NCBI GenBank assembly: GCA_016946835.1
Contig: JACVTC010000034.1
Location: 570,001-634,000 of the forward strand
DNA from: Neocallimastix lanati (nom. inval.)
Taxonomy: Eukaryota; Neocallimastigomycota; Neocallimastigomycetes; Neocallimastigales; Neocallimastigaceae
Direction: 5' to 3'
Length of the DNA: 64,000 nucleotides
Part shown: in pieces, positions 15,505 to 28,552 of the stretch
How positions within the stretch are numbered: position 1 is the first letter of the stretch
Layout: every line of letters begins with the position of its first letter
Notes under the pieces: model-generated
Database searches by the model: none
What the model was told of the DNA's origin: nothing
What the model saw: the letters and a program-made list of their open reading frames with translations, nothing else
Position numbers and translations under genes: made by a program

Positions 15505-15790
15505 ATATATATTAATAAAATACTTTAACAATTATATAGATTTATTTATTTAAAAAAAAATATTAATAAAATACCTTAACAATTATATAGATTTATTTAT
15601 TTAAAAAAAAATATTAATAAAATACCTTAACAATTATATAGATTTATTTATTTAAAAAAAAATATTATTAAAATACTTTAACAATTATATAGATTTATTT
15701 ATTTAAAAAATATTAATAAAATATTTAAACAACTATTAATAAAATACTTTAGCAATTATATAGATTTATTTATTTAAAAAAAATATTAAT
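15505..15790. repeat. 52-bp subterminal tandem repeats, about 5 copies
   Basis: The unit contains ACCTTAACAATTATATAGAT then TTATTTATTT and an A run. Successive copies start about 52 nt apart; later ones are degenerate. The array lies just inside the left TIR, where transposase-binding subterminal repeats are common in MULEs; that role is inference. Confidence 0.8.
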
Positions 15791-15984
15791 AAAATATTTA
15801 AACAATTATTAATAAAATTAATTATAAATATTAATAATAAAATATAAAAATATAAATATATATTATTGATATTAATAATAAAGTATAAAAATATAGGATT
15901 ATTTATTTTAAAAAAAATATTAATAAAATATTTAAATAATTATTAATAAAATTAATTATAATAATAAAATTATAGAATATTTAT

Positions 15985-17190
15985 TTAAACTATAATAAAT
16001 GTTCCTGTTCATTTAATTTATTTATTAATTCATAAAAATTTGGTTTCATTGGAAATAGTTTATTTAAAGAATTATTGAGTGATTCTGAAGCATTATTGGT
16101 TATATGTTCAATATTATTATAATAATTCCAACTTTTCATATCGTAACCAAATAAATATGTTTCATAAAAATATTCTAAAAATTTTAAAAATTGACAAGAA
16201 TTTTTTTCAATGGATTTAGTTTTAATTAATGAAAAAAATATCCATTATGTATTCAGGGTTGATAAATGGTAAGTTTGAAATTCCTTTGTAATAATTAAAT
16301 ATTTTTTCATCATCGTTCACTTCATTACGGCACAATTCATTTTTTTTAATTTCTAATAAATTTTTATAATGCCAAACAATATTTAATATTTATATTAGGA
16401 AATATTTTTTTAACTACTTTTGATATGCCTTTTTCAAAATCGCAATGTACATTTTTTGCTTCAGTTATAATATTATTATTAGAATTTTATTTTAATTTAT
16501 TGAATAATATTTTATATGTTTTTTGCTTTTTATTTCTTAATATTGCATAAGAAGTAGTATAAAAACTATTCAATTCTTTAACGTAAGTTCTAGTAATAAA
16601 CACTTGTTGACTAAATTTAGGTGCGATATAAAAAGTACCATCCACAAATATATTATTATTATATTTCTTAAATAATTTTGCTTGAAAAGGGGATTGAAAA
16701 ATTACTAAATCAGAATTTTTGAATATCATAAAATCTTCATTTCGTTCAGTTTTATAATATTCATATTCATTAGGAATTTCATTAAAAGTTGTTACAATGG
16801 ATGGTAGTTTTTTATTAATACTTCTTAATATTAGAGTTTTAACTGAAATATATTCTGGACACGGATATATAAATCCCATTTCTTTAGAAATTTCATTATA
16901 TGGTCTTTTTCGTTTTATATCAAAAGGATTTGAATGTTTTTTAATTTCATCTTTAATTTTATGTTTCATTACAGATAGGGATACACTGTATTCGTTTCCA
17001 GGATGATTATGTAAACTCTTATATTTTAAGATTTCTTTCTCATTATTTAAAATAATAAAAGATTTACATTCATTATTTTTTTTATATTCGGTACATTTAT
17101 AAACTCTTGAATTATCTTTCCTTGAATGTGAAAAATTAAATTTATATTGTTTATTAATAATGATTTATTCTTCTCCTCTGTTAGACTAAC
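15985..17190 (-). pseudogene. Decayed MULE transposase with FLYWCH-like zinc finger
   Basis: Reading the minus strand from about 17190: a C..C..HxH finger (VYKCTEYKKNNECKSFIIL then YKSLHNHPGNEYS) typical of the FLYWCH/WRKY-GCM1 class. An open 160-aa stretch (16969-16487) then carries the MULE core IFVDGTFYIAPKFSQQVFIT and LNSFYTTSYAILRNKKQKTY; the Asp in VDGTF is the expected first catalytic acid. After a stop and frame changes the C-terminal part continues (NLPFINPEYI, WNYYNNIEHITNNASES) to about 15990. Two or more lesions make it nonfunctional. The same protein, more damaged, is found at 43488-44660, so this is a small repeat family of this genome. Confidence 0.82.
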
Positions 17191-17631
17191 TTATATAAAT
17201 AGTTATGTTTTCTTCCATTTATAAATTTTAATATATATTTTTTAATTATATCTTTTACATTATTATATTAATTATCTAAATATTATTTTTTAATATTAAT
17301 TCTGAACAATTAAATATTCAATTTTTTATAAAAGATAAATAGTATTTTAATTATTTCTTTTTTTTTTTAATAATTTTAAAAAAAACAGATATATAAAATA
17401 TATATGAAAATATTTTTATTTTTATTATTTAAAAATAAATTATTTATTTAATGTATATAAAAAAATTTAATTATTTATTTATTCTAAATTAATATTAATT
17501 ATTTTTTTTAATATATACTAATAAAGAATTTATGAATTAATTATTTATTTTATTTATATTATTATATAATTAAATTATTAACTTTTAAGTCTTTTTAAAA
17601 CAACAAATATATATAGCATTTTTTTAGCCTA

Positions 17632-18125
17632 TAAAGTAGAACTGTGCTTTCTACTGGTTGTTATGTGGCAGACTTAATAATCATCTGGTGTCCAGCCAAC
17701 CCCTGCTGGTATCTATTCTTGATCTGATTTTCCCGATAGGGTTTGGAGAAAGGGTAAAGGGGTTATAATGGCACAATTTCAGGTAAGTATTAATTCCGCT
17801 CCTACCATTATTGGATTGCCACGTATTTAATTTCTATATTTGATCACCCATAGCATCCTAGTGTAGTTGTATAGCCTATACTGAGAGGGTTACGAGTTCA
17901 ATTTCTATAGGATGGCACGTATGTTATTTGGCAAGACATGTCTACTGGAGCTACCTCTGCTTAGGAATTTGGAACGCCGACGTCGTACTGATATAGTATA
18001 AGATATATATACCAAAGTATATATGTTCTTTACAAGCCCATATATATAATATGGGATAGACATGTGAATTCATATGTGTAAAAAACCTATTTATATATCT
18101 CTACAATACGGTTGCGGTAATATAT
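17632..18125. other. G+C-rich island with a tRNA-like module; SINE or structured-RNA candidate
   Basis: About 370-490 nt stand out from the surrounding DNA by base composition. At 17854-17914 there is a tRNA-like arrangement: 6-bp acceptor-type stem CATCCT/AGGATG, a perfect match to the A-box consensus (TAGTGTAGTTG, 17859-17869) and a near B box (AGTTCAATTTC, 17895-17905). Further left are hairpins such as CCAGC/GCTGG (17694-17713) and an AACCCC/GGGGTT pair enclosing about 60 nt. No long open frame exists on either strand. I favour a tRNA-derived SINE or another Pol III-type RNA that landed in the MULE. It may instead be cargo of the transposon. Confidence 0.5.
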
Positions 18126-18794
18126 GAATAGTAATTGAAATGTGAACAACAAATTTTAATTTTTGAAATTTCAATTTACAGTTATAATTTAAGTCTTATA
18201 AAAATATTATTTTGTAATTTTTATTATTATTTAATATTTTATTTATAAATTATATATAAAATAAAAGGTTTAATTCTATTATTAAGATGTTATAATAACA
18301 ACTAAAGTTTTAGTTATAATATAAAAAATTAATATTTTAAATAATATGAATTTAAATATTAATTTATAAAATATAATTTTTTAATAATAAAATATAAAAA
18401 TATTATATTGATATTAATAATAAATATAAAAATTTAAAAATATAAAAATATAATATTAATAGAAAAATATAAAAATATAATATCAATAATAAAATATAAA
18501 ATATAAAAATATAATATAAATATTAATAATAAAATATATAAAAATAAGGTTATAAGGAAAATAATTATTTATTTATTATTTTCCTTATAACATGATTGTC
18601 AAAAAAAAAAATTATATAAAAATATTTTATTTTTTATTGACCTTTTTAATTTTTATTTATTTATTTATTTACTTATTTATTTATACATTTATTTCTTTTT
18701 TACTTAAAATTATATTAAATTTTATGGCGTTATAATATAAATTTTAAAAGCCACAAATAAATAGATGGCTTATTAAAATTTCAAAAAAAAAAAA

Positions 18795-18815
18795 AAAAAA
18801 TTGGCGTTTTGGACC
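18795..18815 (-). repeat. Right terminal inverted repeat of the MULE
   Basis: Exact reverse complement of the left end (ends TTGGCGTTTTGGACC). It is preceded by an A run, mirroring the T run inside the left TIR. Confidence 0.88.
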
Positions 18816-19039
18816 ATATTCATATATATATATATATAATAAAATTTTAAAAATTTAAAAAATTTTATTAAATACAATAATTATTAATTAGAAATGAATT
18901 TTTTTTTATTTTTTTTAATTATTAAAGAATAACTATTGATTATAAATTAAGAATTTCATTCATGTTGGTTATGGACTATTATTATTTTTTTTATTTTAAT
19001 AAAATATGGAAATTATCATTTGATCATATATGTGGAGAA

Positions 19040-19078
<39 letters not shown>

Positions 19079-21138
19079 TATATTAATAAAATATAGAAAT
19101 AAGCAGTTGATCATATACGTAGAGAAGTTATAAAGTTAAGTTTTAGTTTATATATATATAAAAGATATATCAGAATACCTCTTGAGAGATTTCTTTCTTT
19201 CTTTATTATTAATTTATTAATTAAAATTAATAAAGAAAGAAAGAAATCTCTATTATAAATTTATTTAAAATTAATAACATATTGAAAATATTAAAGAATT
19301 AAAAAATAAAAAAAATAATATTTTTATGTTCCATAATATTTATTTATATTATATATTTTTACTAATACTATATAATTTTGGCCTCATTTTAAAAAGTTAA
19401 TTTCTATAGTTGTAGAATAAATATAAACTTAATATTATAATTAGAAATAAAGTACTATTATTATAAAATGTATAAAAAAATTTTATAACAAAAATAATTA
19501 TATAATTTACAAATTTTTATTCTGATAAAATATAAAAAAAGAAAATCAGAAAATATTATATGAAAACAGATTTTACCTGAAGAGATTAATATTAATAATA
19601 ATTTTCTTAATCAGTATTATCTTTTATTTTTTACTAATTTATTCACTTTTATATTATTATTATTATTATTATTATTTAGATTATTATTTAATTTTTATAT
19701 TTTATTAAATAAAAATTTTTATTTTTTTGGTTTTTGAATTTGGAGACAAGTTTTTAATATTATTAATTTTAATGTTTTTTTTTTTTTTTTTTTTTATTTA
19801 GAAAAATAAAATATATATTTAAATATTTTTATATATTTTGATGCATTTATTTAATAATATATTTAATTATTTAATTATTTAATTTTCCATTTTTTGATTT
19901 ATTAAATATTTAAATAGAAATGTACAATACATATAAATACACCATAAAAAATTATATTTAGAAAAATATTTATATAATAATATTTATATAATAATAATAT
20001 CTATATAATAATATTTATCAATATTTATATTTTAATATTTATATTTTTATATTTATACATATATGTTTATATTTTATTATCAAAACAAATTTTTTTTTAA
20101 TATTACAAGAATAAATATATATATATATATAAATGCAATGCATAAGAAATATGAAATGAAATATGTATATTTAAGTTTTTAAAGTATTTTATTAAATTTT
20201 AAAAATAATAATTTAAGTGATTAATACATGCTTATTTTTATTATTTGTGAAGGAACTTTATACAATTTTAAAAATGTGACATAATCTTTTTATAATGACA
20301 TTATCATTTTAAGGCTTTATAACTTTTAAAAAATAAAACTTTTAAATAAAAAATAATTATTATTATATAATTATAATATATAATAATAATATATAAAGAT
20401 ATAAATTTTCTTTTACTATTACATTTATGATATTAATTATTTAAAAAAAAAATAATAATTAATAAATATAAAAAATCTTTATTTAATGATCTATATTTTA
20501 AAAGTCTATATTATAAATATAGGCTATTAAAGTGCAGACTATTATATAATATTTATATATTATATATATATATTTAACAGTTTATATTATAATATTGAAT
20601 TATTGAATATTCATTATAAAAATTTTGAAATAAAAAATATATAAATAATCATTTATGAATATGTATTTTTAATAATAAAAGAAAACTAACAATTATTATT
20701 TTATTATTATTATTATTATTGTTATAATTATTATTATTATTTTTTTTTTACTACAGTGTTCATTAACTTTTTTTAGTTTACTCTTTTACACCATACTACA
20801 CCATATTCAATACTAAAATAAATTTTAAATTTTTTTAATTAATTTTTTTTTTGTCCAATAAATCAATTTTTAATTTAATTTTTTAATATTTAATTAAAAT
20901 TTGTATTTTTTTAAACATAAATTAATTTTTCATTTTTCTTCATTTTTTTTTTTTTTTTTTTATAAGAAAAAAGAACTCTTTATTCAAAAAAGAAAAAAAA
21001 ATATAAATATATAGTTATATATAAATAAATTTTATGCTATCTCAAAGATATGTATATATTTTAATTTTAATTTTGTATTATTGTAATTATTTTATAAATT
21101 TTTAAAAGTTAAAAAAAAAAAAAAAATAAGAAAAGAAA
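18816..21138. other. Repeat-rich intergenic region
   Basis: This contains an imperfect tandem duplication of about 85 bp (18998 and 19085, sharing TTGATCATATA and GAGAAGTTAT), a strong hairpin at 19185-19251, ATT microsatellites (19040-19077, 20699-20725) and nested TTTATAT repeats near 19960-20050. No coding frame is supportable. The last part is the promoter side of the ankyrin gene at 21139. Confidence 0.7.
19185..19251. repeat. 24-bp perfect inverted repeat (hairpin) with 19-nt loop
   Basis: The left arm starts AGAGATTTCTTTCTTTC and ends at 19208; the right arm 19228-19251 is its exact complement, ending GAAATCTCT. The pyrimidine-rich arm pairs with a purine-rich arm, so it could extrude a cruciform or be a foldback remnant. 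Confidence 0.85.
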
Positions 21139-23705
21139 ATGTCCAATTTTATTATTCCTTTTAATCATATTTTATTTGATCTAGAAAAGAATTATAACTT
21201 TTCTAACTTTTCAAGGTAAACTAACAATATATAACTTTTTTTATTTAATATAATATGTAATACATACTAATTATTTATTATTTTTTAAAAGATTATTTAA
21301 GGAAAATGTAAAGTCTATTTATAATTCTTTAATATATAATGGAAATATTAATTTTATTCATAAATTTGAGATGGAATACTATTTAACTTCAATGGTTACA
21401 AATTTTGTAAGAAAAAAAGATTTATTTAGTTTCATAAATTTCATAAATACTAATTCTTTTAGTATTATTCATTTTCATTTAATTCCTTATGATCTATTAT
21501 TAGATGCTATTGATAATAATACATCTCTGGAATTCATTGAATTTTGTCTTAAATTTTACAGTAATTTAAATTATTGTTACTGTTATCTCTATGTACCTGT
21601 TTTTTTAGCCATTAGTCATAATAATCTTGAAGTCGCTAATTTATTAATTGAAAAAGGTGCAAATATAAATTTTTTTAATAAAGATGGAAATTTATTACGT
21701 ATTTCGTTAATTAATAATTTAAATGTGAATAATATAAAATTCCTTCTTAGTAAAGGATATGATATTAACGTTAATTTATATTCAGAAAAAGAAAATTTAA
21801 TATTTAGTATTAATGATACTATTAACGAAAATTTTTTAAAATTTTTTAAGTCAAAAGAATCCCAAACAGAAAAAATAGTTATTTCTTTTTTTGATTTTAT
21901 TTTATATGAGGTTATTTATAGTAATAGTAATAATCATAGTAATAATAATAGTTCTGGTTCTAGTTCTAGTAATAGTAATAGTAATAGTAATAGTAATAGT
22001 AATAGTAATAGTAATAGTAATAGCAATTATAATAATGATAGTAAAGATCAAAAAATAAAGATATTAATAGAAATAGTTCAAAGTAAATATTTTGATATGA
22101 ATAAGATAAATAAAAATTCCATAGAATTATTAGTTAAAAATAAATTTTATGATTTAATAAAAACTTTTGTTATAAGTAAGCCAGAATATATTTATAATGA
22201 ATTATGTTTCCTGACTCTAAACCATGCCTGTAATTATCAAGATAATCATATTTTGAATTATTTACTTGATAAAATCAAAGAAAAGGAAACATTATTTCTA
22301 GGGCAAGTCTCTCCAGTAATAATTGATTCAATCTTACGCTCTGTTATCGCCTATTCATTCAAGACAGGCAATTTCACGGTTATGACTAAGATGAATAAAT
22401 GGTCAAGTGATGAAATTATAAATAGTGTCATTACTGATGCCATTAAAAATTTATCTTTATATAATAAAATTAGTTATAAACCGCTCCATGAAGCATGTAT
22501 TAATGAAAATTTTGAACTTATTAAAAATTTAGTCTCTCTTAATTATGATATAAATTCAAGAAGTAATATTAATCAGGAAACTTCCTTAATGGTTGCCATA
22601 AAGTATGAGAAATATGAAATAGCAAAAGTATTATTAAATATATCCGAAGCTATTGATGTTAATATACCTGACACTAACCAGAAAACTCCAATACTTTCCA
22701 TGATTTGTAATAGATATCCTGCTACCAATACTGAACTATTTAATATGTTAATTGATCATGGTGCCTCTCTCCCCCACAATTTTAAAGGAAAAAGTCCTTT
22801 ATTATTTGCTCTAAGAAATCAACAAATGGAGTATGTCAAGATTATTTTAAAAAGATTACCCATTGATGTTGATCGAATTTATGACAATGAAACATTGATG
22901 AGTCTTTTCATTAAAAATTACGTTGAAGATGAAGAAATTTATAATATTTTATTTGAAAAGGGGGCTTGCATGGATTCAAAGTATTTTAAATATTGGAATA
23001 CTACGATTCCGTTGATTGAAAAGAACCAAGGTTTACTTCGTTCTCTTGTCCATCATGGCTTTTATATATTGAATGATATGAAGCAAAAAGTTCATATTAC
23101 TAATCCGGTGATTTATTGTATTATTAAAAATAAAATAATTCTTTCCTATAAACTTTTAGATTGCCATCTTGATTCTATTGAAGAAACTGATAAAAACGGC
23201 TTCACCCCTCTATTTTATTCCATTAAATTTAATAATATTAGTCTTATGAATAATTTGATTTATAAGTATAAAGCTGATACCACTAAAAAAAATCGTAAAG
23301 GTCAGACCCCCATAATGTATGCATTATATTTAAATAGTATTAATTTTGATCGTCGGGAATTAATTATTGCATTAAATAATTATTACTCTAATGTGAATAA
23401 TAATAATTTTAGAACTAATATTTATGATAGTAACTTGTATAAAAATACTAATATAAATACCTATATTAATTATATTAATGATCGTGAAGATGATGTTAAC
23501 AGTTGTAGTAATAATTTAGATAGTTTAGAAAATAGGACTATGAATAGTTTTAAGAGTTATGATAATAATAATTACAAATATTATGTCAATTATAAGGATA
23601 TTGATAGTTTCAGTAACAATTATAAAAATAATACTAATAGTTCTAACATTAATTATAATAATAATTATTATAATAGACATAAAAATGATATTAATTACAA
23701 TGATG

Positions 23706-23798
<93 letters not shown>

Positions 23799-25573
23799 GT
23801 AATAGTAATATAAAAAATAGTAATATTGATGATACAAATAAAAAAAATAATAGAAATAGTATTAAAAATACACAATTTAATAATGATTATGATTATGATG
23901 ATAATAAAGGTGATTATAATGACAATGTTGAAATAGAAAATGAAATACAAGTTAATAAAAATAATGATATTGAAAATGAAATACAAGTTAATAAAAATAA
24001 TGACATTGAAAATGAAATACAAGTTAATAAAAGTAATGACATTGAAAATGAAAAAATTGTTAATAAAAATAATGACATTGAAAACGAATTATCAATTAAT
24101 AATAATGATGAAATAAAAAGTCGAATTTCAGACAATAGTACAAGTTTTAAAGAAAATGATTTAAATGATGATTTATTTAATGAAACTTTATATCTAAAAG
24201 CCTTGATTAATTCCTTCAAAAAATTTTCAATTAATGATGATTCAAATGATGATAATTTGGAAGAAAATAATCTATTAACCAAAAAATTAATAAATAATAA
24301 TTCCAATAGTGAAAATACCAATAATGAAAATTCCAATAATGAAAATTCCAATAATGAAAATTCCAAAAATGAAAATTCTAATAATGAAAATTCCAATAAT
24401 GAAAATATATTAAAAGAAAATCCTATTGACAGCAATTCAACTAATAATAATTTAAATAATAATAGTAATCAACTAACTGAAAATTCAATAGATAATAATT
24501 CAAATAATGATAGTTTATTAACAGAAAATTGGATAAATGATTATTCAAATAATAATATTAATAATAATAAATCCAATGATGATAGCCCACTAACAGAAAA
24601 TTTTTCTTTAACTTATAATCCTTTCACGAATAATTCTTTATTTGATAATTCATTAATTGAAAACTTAATAACAAATGGTATTTCATTATCCGATAGTTCA
24701 TTAACAGAAAATATATTACTGGATAATTCCAGTATTGATAATGAATTAATAGGTGAGTTAGCTAGCAATAAAGGTGTTGATAACACATTCATTAAAAGTC
24801 CATTAAAAGGTAATCAGTCCATTGAAAACAAACAAATTAATAATAAATTTATTGAAAATTTTACTGAATTACATTTCGCATGTATCAAAGAAAATACAAA
24901 ACTTATTAATATTTTAATAAAGGAGTATCATTTTGATATTAATGAGACATGTTTCGATGATTCCACCCCTCTTTTCATGTCAATTAAATATGAAAAAGTT
25001 GAAAGTATTAAAGAATTACTGAAATATAAACCGGATCTTATTAAACCAGATAAAATGGGAGAAACGACTATTTCATATATATTAAAAAATTCATTCCATC
25101 GAAATAACGCTATTCTTGAATTACTTTTACCTGAACTAGAAATAAACAACCCATATCCTCCTGATAATTTAGCACCTCTATTTTATTTATTAAAATATAA
25201 TAGTAATAATATTGAGGGTATAAAAATTATTGGTAAAGCTAAAAATTTTAATGTTAATATTACCGATGAAAATGGAGATACGCCACTAATTTATGCTTTA
25301 AAATATTTAATTTCCAATACAAAACTAATACAAACGTTACTTTCCCTTGATGCAAATGTTAATTATATTAATAAGGAAAATAAAACGCCACTGTTATACG
25401 CTATTGAACAAAATAAAATCGAAGTCGTAAGATTACTAATTAATTACGATGCCAACATTAATAGTAATTCAAATGATATAACTCCCTTAAAATTGGCCAT
25501 TAAGTTGAATTTCAATGCCATTGTAAGAGAATTATTAAATTTTCAAAAGTTAAAATTAATTCAACTTCATTAA
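21139..25573 (+). CDS. Ankyrin-repeat protein (1,452 aa) with Asn-rich and tandem-repeat linker
   Basis: Exon 1 (21139-21215) begins MSNFIIPFNHILFDLEKN. A 76-nt intron (21216-21291, TACTAAT branch-like motif inside) joins it in phase to exon 2 (21292-25573), giving RLFKENVKSIYNSL. Ankyrin units occur at residues about 105-190 (NNLEVANLLIEKGANINFFN) and 380-670 (YKPLHEACINENFELIKNLV; NGFTPLFYSIKFNNISLM). They recur at about 1180-1445 (NKTPLLYAIEQNKIEVVRLL). The two blocks are separated by about 450 residues of low-complexity sequence: a poly-Asn tract (nt 23710-23800), five 12-aa repeats of DIENEIQVNKNN (nt 23931-24095), NENSN repeats (24300-24410) and LTENSIDNN-like repeats. There is no signal peptide or membrane segment. 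It is probably an intracellular interaction scaffold; the target is unknown. Confidence 0.9.
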
Positions 25574-25644
25574 CTAAAATAATTATATATAAATTCATAA
25601 AAAAGAATTTTTTTTTTGTTTTTTTAAATCAATAGTAAAATTAT

Positions 25645-25675
<31 letters not shown>

Positions 25676-25997
25676 AGAATGTAATACATTATTTTTTCCT
25701 TTTATTTCGATATTACATATTAAATATTATTATTCCCTTTTATTATTTTTATTCCTATAGTAAGTATGAAATGAAATACATAATTATATTATATATATTT
25801 ATTATTTTAATTTTTTTTTAATTTTTTATTTTTTATTTTTATTATTATTATTATTTTTTTTTTTAATATATTGAAATGAAATTTTTCATGTAATACAAAT
25901 TTTTATTAAATAAATATTATAAAAAAAAAAAAAAAACAAAAAAGTTTTAAAAAAAGAATTATTTTGAAGGTTTATTTATTTATTAATTCATTTATTT

Positions 25998-26040
25998 AAT
26001 ACGCCACTTGGCGAAATGCAACTCTCCCAAATAATTTATA
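25998..26040. repeat. Dispersed-repeat fragment with ACGCCAC motif
   Basis: The block TACGCCACTTGGCGAAATGC is followed by AACTCTCCCAAATAA. Related blocks occur at 32219-32350 (ACGCCACATT and GCAACACTCCCTAATAA) and 45080-45110 (AGCCACATTTTGGGAAATGC). CGCCA-type motifs are rare in this DNA outside these sites and the MULE ends. Confidence 0.55.
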
Positions 26041-26739
26041 ATTTTTTTTTTTTATATATAAATGATATATACTAACTTATTATATTATTGAATATAGTTT
26101 ATTATTATTATTATTATTTGCTATTAATGATTATTTATTATTTATTATTTATTAATTATTAATTATTATTTATTATTTAAATTTAATATTATTTCTATTA
26201 TTTCTTTTTTCTTTTAAGGATTATTTTTAATTTAATTTTTTTTTTTTTAAAAAAAATATGACTTTATTATATTTTTTAGTTAATAAAGATTTTTGATATA
26301 TATTATTTAAATATATTAAAAATATATATATATTATATTTTTCGTTTTATAATATTTCATTATTTAATTTCATTGTAATAAACTTCATTATATTTTGATA
26401 CAAGCCATAATTTGTATATAAACTCATGTATTTTTCATAAATTTTGTAAATTGTTAATTACCTTAATTTTATTTTAATAAATAAAAGTTTAATTAAACAA
26501 TTTTTAATTCTATTTTTGCTTTCATTTATTATTTATATATATTATTTTTTAATTTCAAATAATAATATAATTAATTATTTTATATGTTTATATATAATAT
26601 TATTTGTGGCATTAATAATGTTTTTCAAGTATATTTTTTTAATAAATATAATATATAAATGATATTCAATATATATTATACTTTCTTCATTTATAATTAC
26701 AAATTTTTTTTTTTTTTTATTTTATTTTATAATTATCCC

Positions 26740-27125
26740 TTAGTAAGAAATATAGATGTCATCAGTACAATGCATCCACAGTTCATTATCGTTGATACAA
26801 TCATATTTTACAAGCCCAGAATGATTTTTCCATACCATTATAAAATTTAATAAAAATTTATCCTTTTATTCCATAAAAAAAAAAAAAAAAACTTACATCT
26901 GCTAGTAGTATAATAACTGTATCCTTAGATGGAGCATTAACTGTAAACTGGTATGTTATAGGACCCATTCAGATGTATAACATTGAATAAATAGGTCACA
27001 ATCGCCAAGTACTTCCAATATTAATAATAATAAACATCGATTTCAGTCGAATCAATCACTTTATTCAGAAGCATGGATTATAGTACATCTACTAAAATAC
27101 ATAATTTACTAAATCATCGTACGTT
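26740..27125 (-). other. Coding-like relic of unknown identity
   Basis: Base composition is less A+T-biased than the flanks. Reading the minus strand there are short, non-repetitive peptides: MGPITYQFTVNAPSKDTVII followed by LLADVS next to a good donor-like GTAAGT (26895-26970), and MVWKNHSGLVKYDCINDNEL (26760-26840). Neither extends into a supportable gene and stops intervene. It could be a decayed gene or exons of a gene I cannot assemble. No family is recognised. Confidence 0.3.
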
Positions 27126-27673
27126 AAATATTTAAATAAAGTACAATTGAATAAAATAGAAAAAAAAAGATTTTTTTTTTCATTATTATTTTTTTTTTAA
27201 ACTTACTAAAATAATTAAACATACATAATCAACTAAAAATACAATTTAAAATCAAAATAAAATTTAAAATCAAAATATAATTAAAAAAAATGATAAATAA
27301 ATAAATGTCTTATGATTTATTTCCTTTTTTTTTAAAAAATAAAGCTTTTAAAAGAGCTGAATTCAAACAATCTTTTCTTTTTTTTATAATACAAAATAAT
27401 ATTAAAAAAAAAAAAAGAAACATTTTTAAATAAAAAAAAATAAAAATAAAAAATAAAATAATTTTAAAATGACAATATAATATTTTTATTATATTAAGAA
27501 TGATAAAATTAAATATACCCTATGTTATATATATAATATAATACATTATAAATATAATATAATATAAATAATTTAATTTAAAAAATAAGAATATAAAATT
27601 TTAATTTGATTTTTGATCTTTGGTGTATGATCCATATTAAATGAGATTTACTTTTAATTAACTTTTATTTCAT

Positions 27674-27731
<58 letters not shown>

Positions 27732-28552
27732 TTTTATTTTATAAAACTCTTCTCATTATTTTATTTATACATCAAAAATAACATACAAAAAAAAAAAAAA
27801 AAAAAAAAAGAAAAAAAATTAAAAATTAAAAAATAAAAAATATTTTTTTTTTCAAGGATAAATAATAATGATTTTGAAATGTTTTATAATACATAAAAAA
27901 ACATTTGTATATAATACTGTTAAAAAAATTACCTTGATTTTTTTTTAACCTTTTTTTTATTTTTAATTTTCAAAAATAATACTAGTAATTTAAATTTTAA
28001 ATAATCTTGAAAGAGAATTATATATATATATATATATTTATTATTTTATTGATTTTATACATTCCTATAATTAAATTATTTTATATTAATACTTTAATTA
28101 TCTTTTAAATTATGTTAATAATAATGATATATAAAAAAAGTTTACTAATTTTAACATACATTTTCGGCATTATCATTAAACAACTAATAAATTATACTTT
28201 ATATTTTCTTTAATTTCTACAATGAATTATAATTAAAGGCATATAATATATTATTATATATTTAAAATTTTTATATAGAAAGGTACAATTATAAATTTTT
28301 TTTTTTTATTTCAGTAGCCTTTTAACACATCATCCTTAGCTAGAACTAATTAAATTTAAAAAAAAAAAAATAATAAATAAATAAAAAAAAAATTTTTTTT
28401 TTTACAATATCTTTAAAAATAATTCATTAAAAAAATAAAATATTATTTATATTTATTTATATATATAAAAATATATTTATTATTACTACAAAACATAAGC
28501 CATAATAAATAATAAAATAAATTATATTTTGTGGATGAAAGTAATTTACATA

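Larger units (their letters stand above)
15259..18815 (-). mobile_element. MULE-type (Mutator-like) DNA transposon, 3.56 kb, decayed, with perfect TIRs
   Basis: The two ends are perfect 21-bp inverted repeats: the left starts GGTCCAAAACGCCAATTTTT (15259-15279), the right is its complement (18795-18815). Between them, on the minus strand, lies a FLYWCH/MULE-type transposase with stops and frame changes. The left subterminal part carries 52-bp tandem repeats; the right part holds a G+C-rich tRNA-like island that may be a nested insertion. No clear 8-10 bp target-site duplication is visible, because both flanks are AT-rich and diverged. The decay with conserved ends suggests a moderately recent insertion that could only move with help from an active copy. 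Confidence 0.78.

Noticed and set aside
15505-15790. Regularly spaced 52-bp repeats as a CRISPR-like array
   Set aside because: Units are contiguous with no unique spacers, in a eukaryotic transposon.
17694-17760. Possible hammerhead or HDV-like ribozyme around CCAGC..GCTGG and CTGAT
   Set aside because: The conserved CUGANGA/GAAA core of hammerheads and the nested HDV pairing are not present.
17780-17795. Minus-strand ATACTTACCTG identical to the 5' end of U1 snRNA
   Set aside because: The downstream sequence lacks the U1 stem-loop order and a clear Sm site. The plus strand simply reads CAGGTAAGTATT, a perfect 5' splice-site consensus, which is complementary to U1 by nature.
23525-24435. 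Long minus-strand Ile-rich and Ser/Leu-rich frames
   Set aside because: Antisense shadows of the Asn and NENSN repeats of the ankyrin gene.
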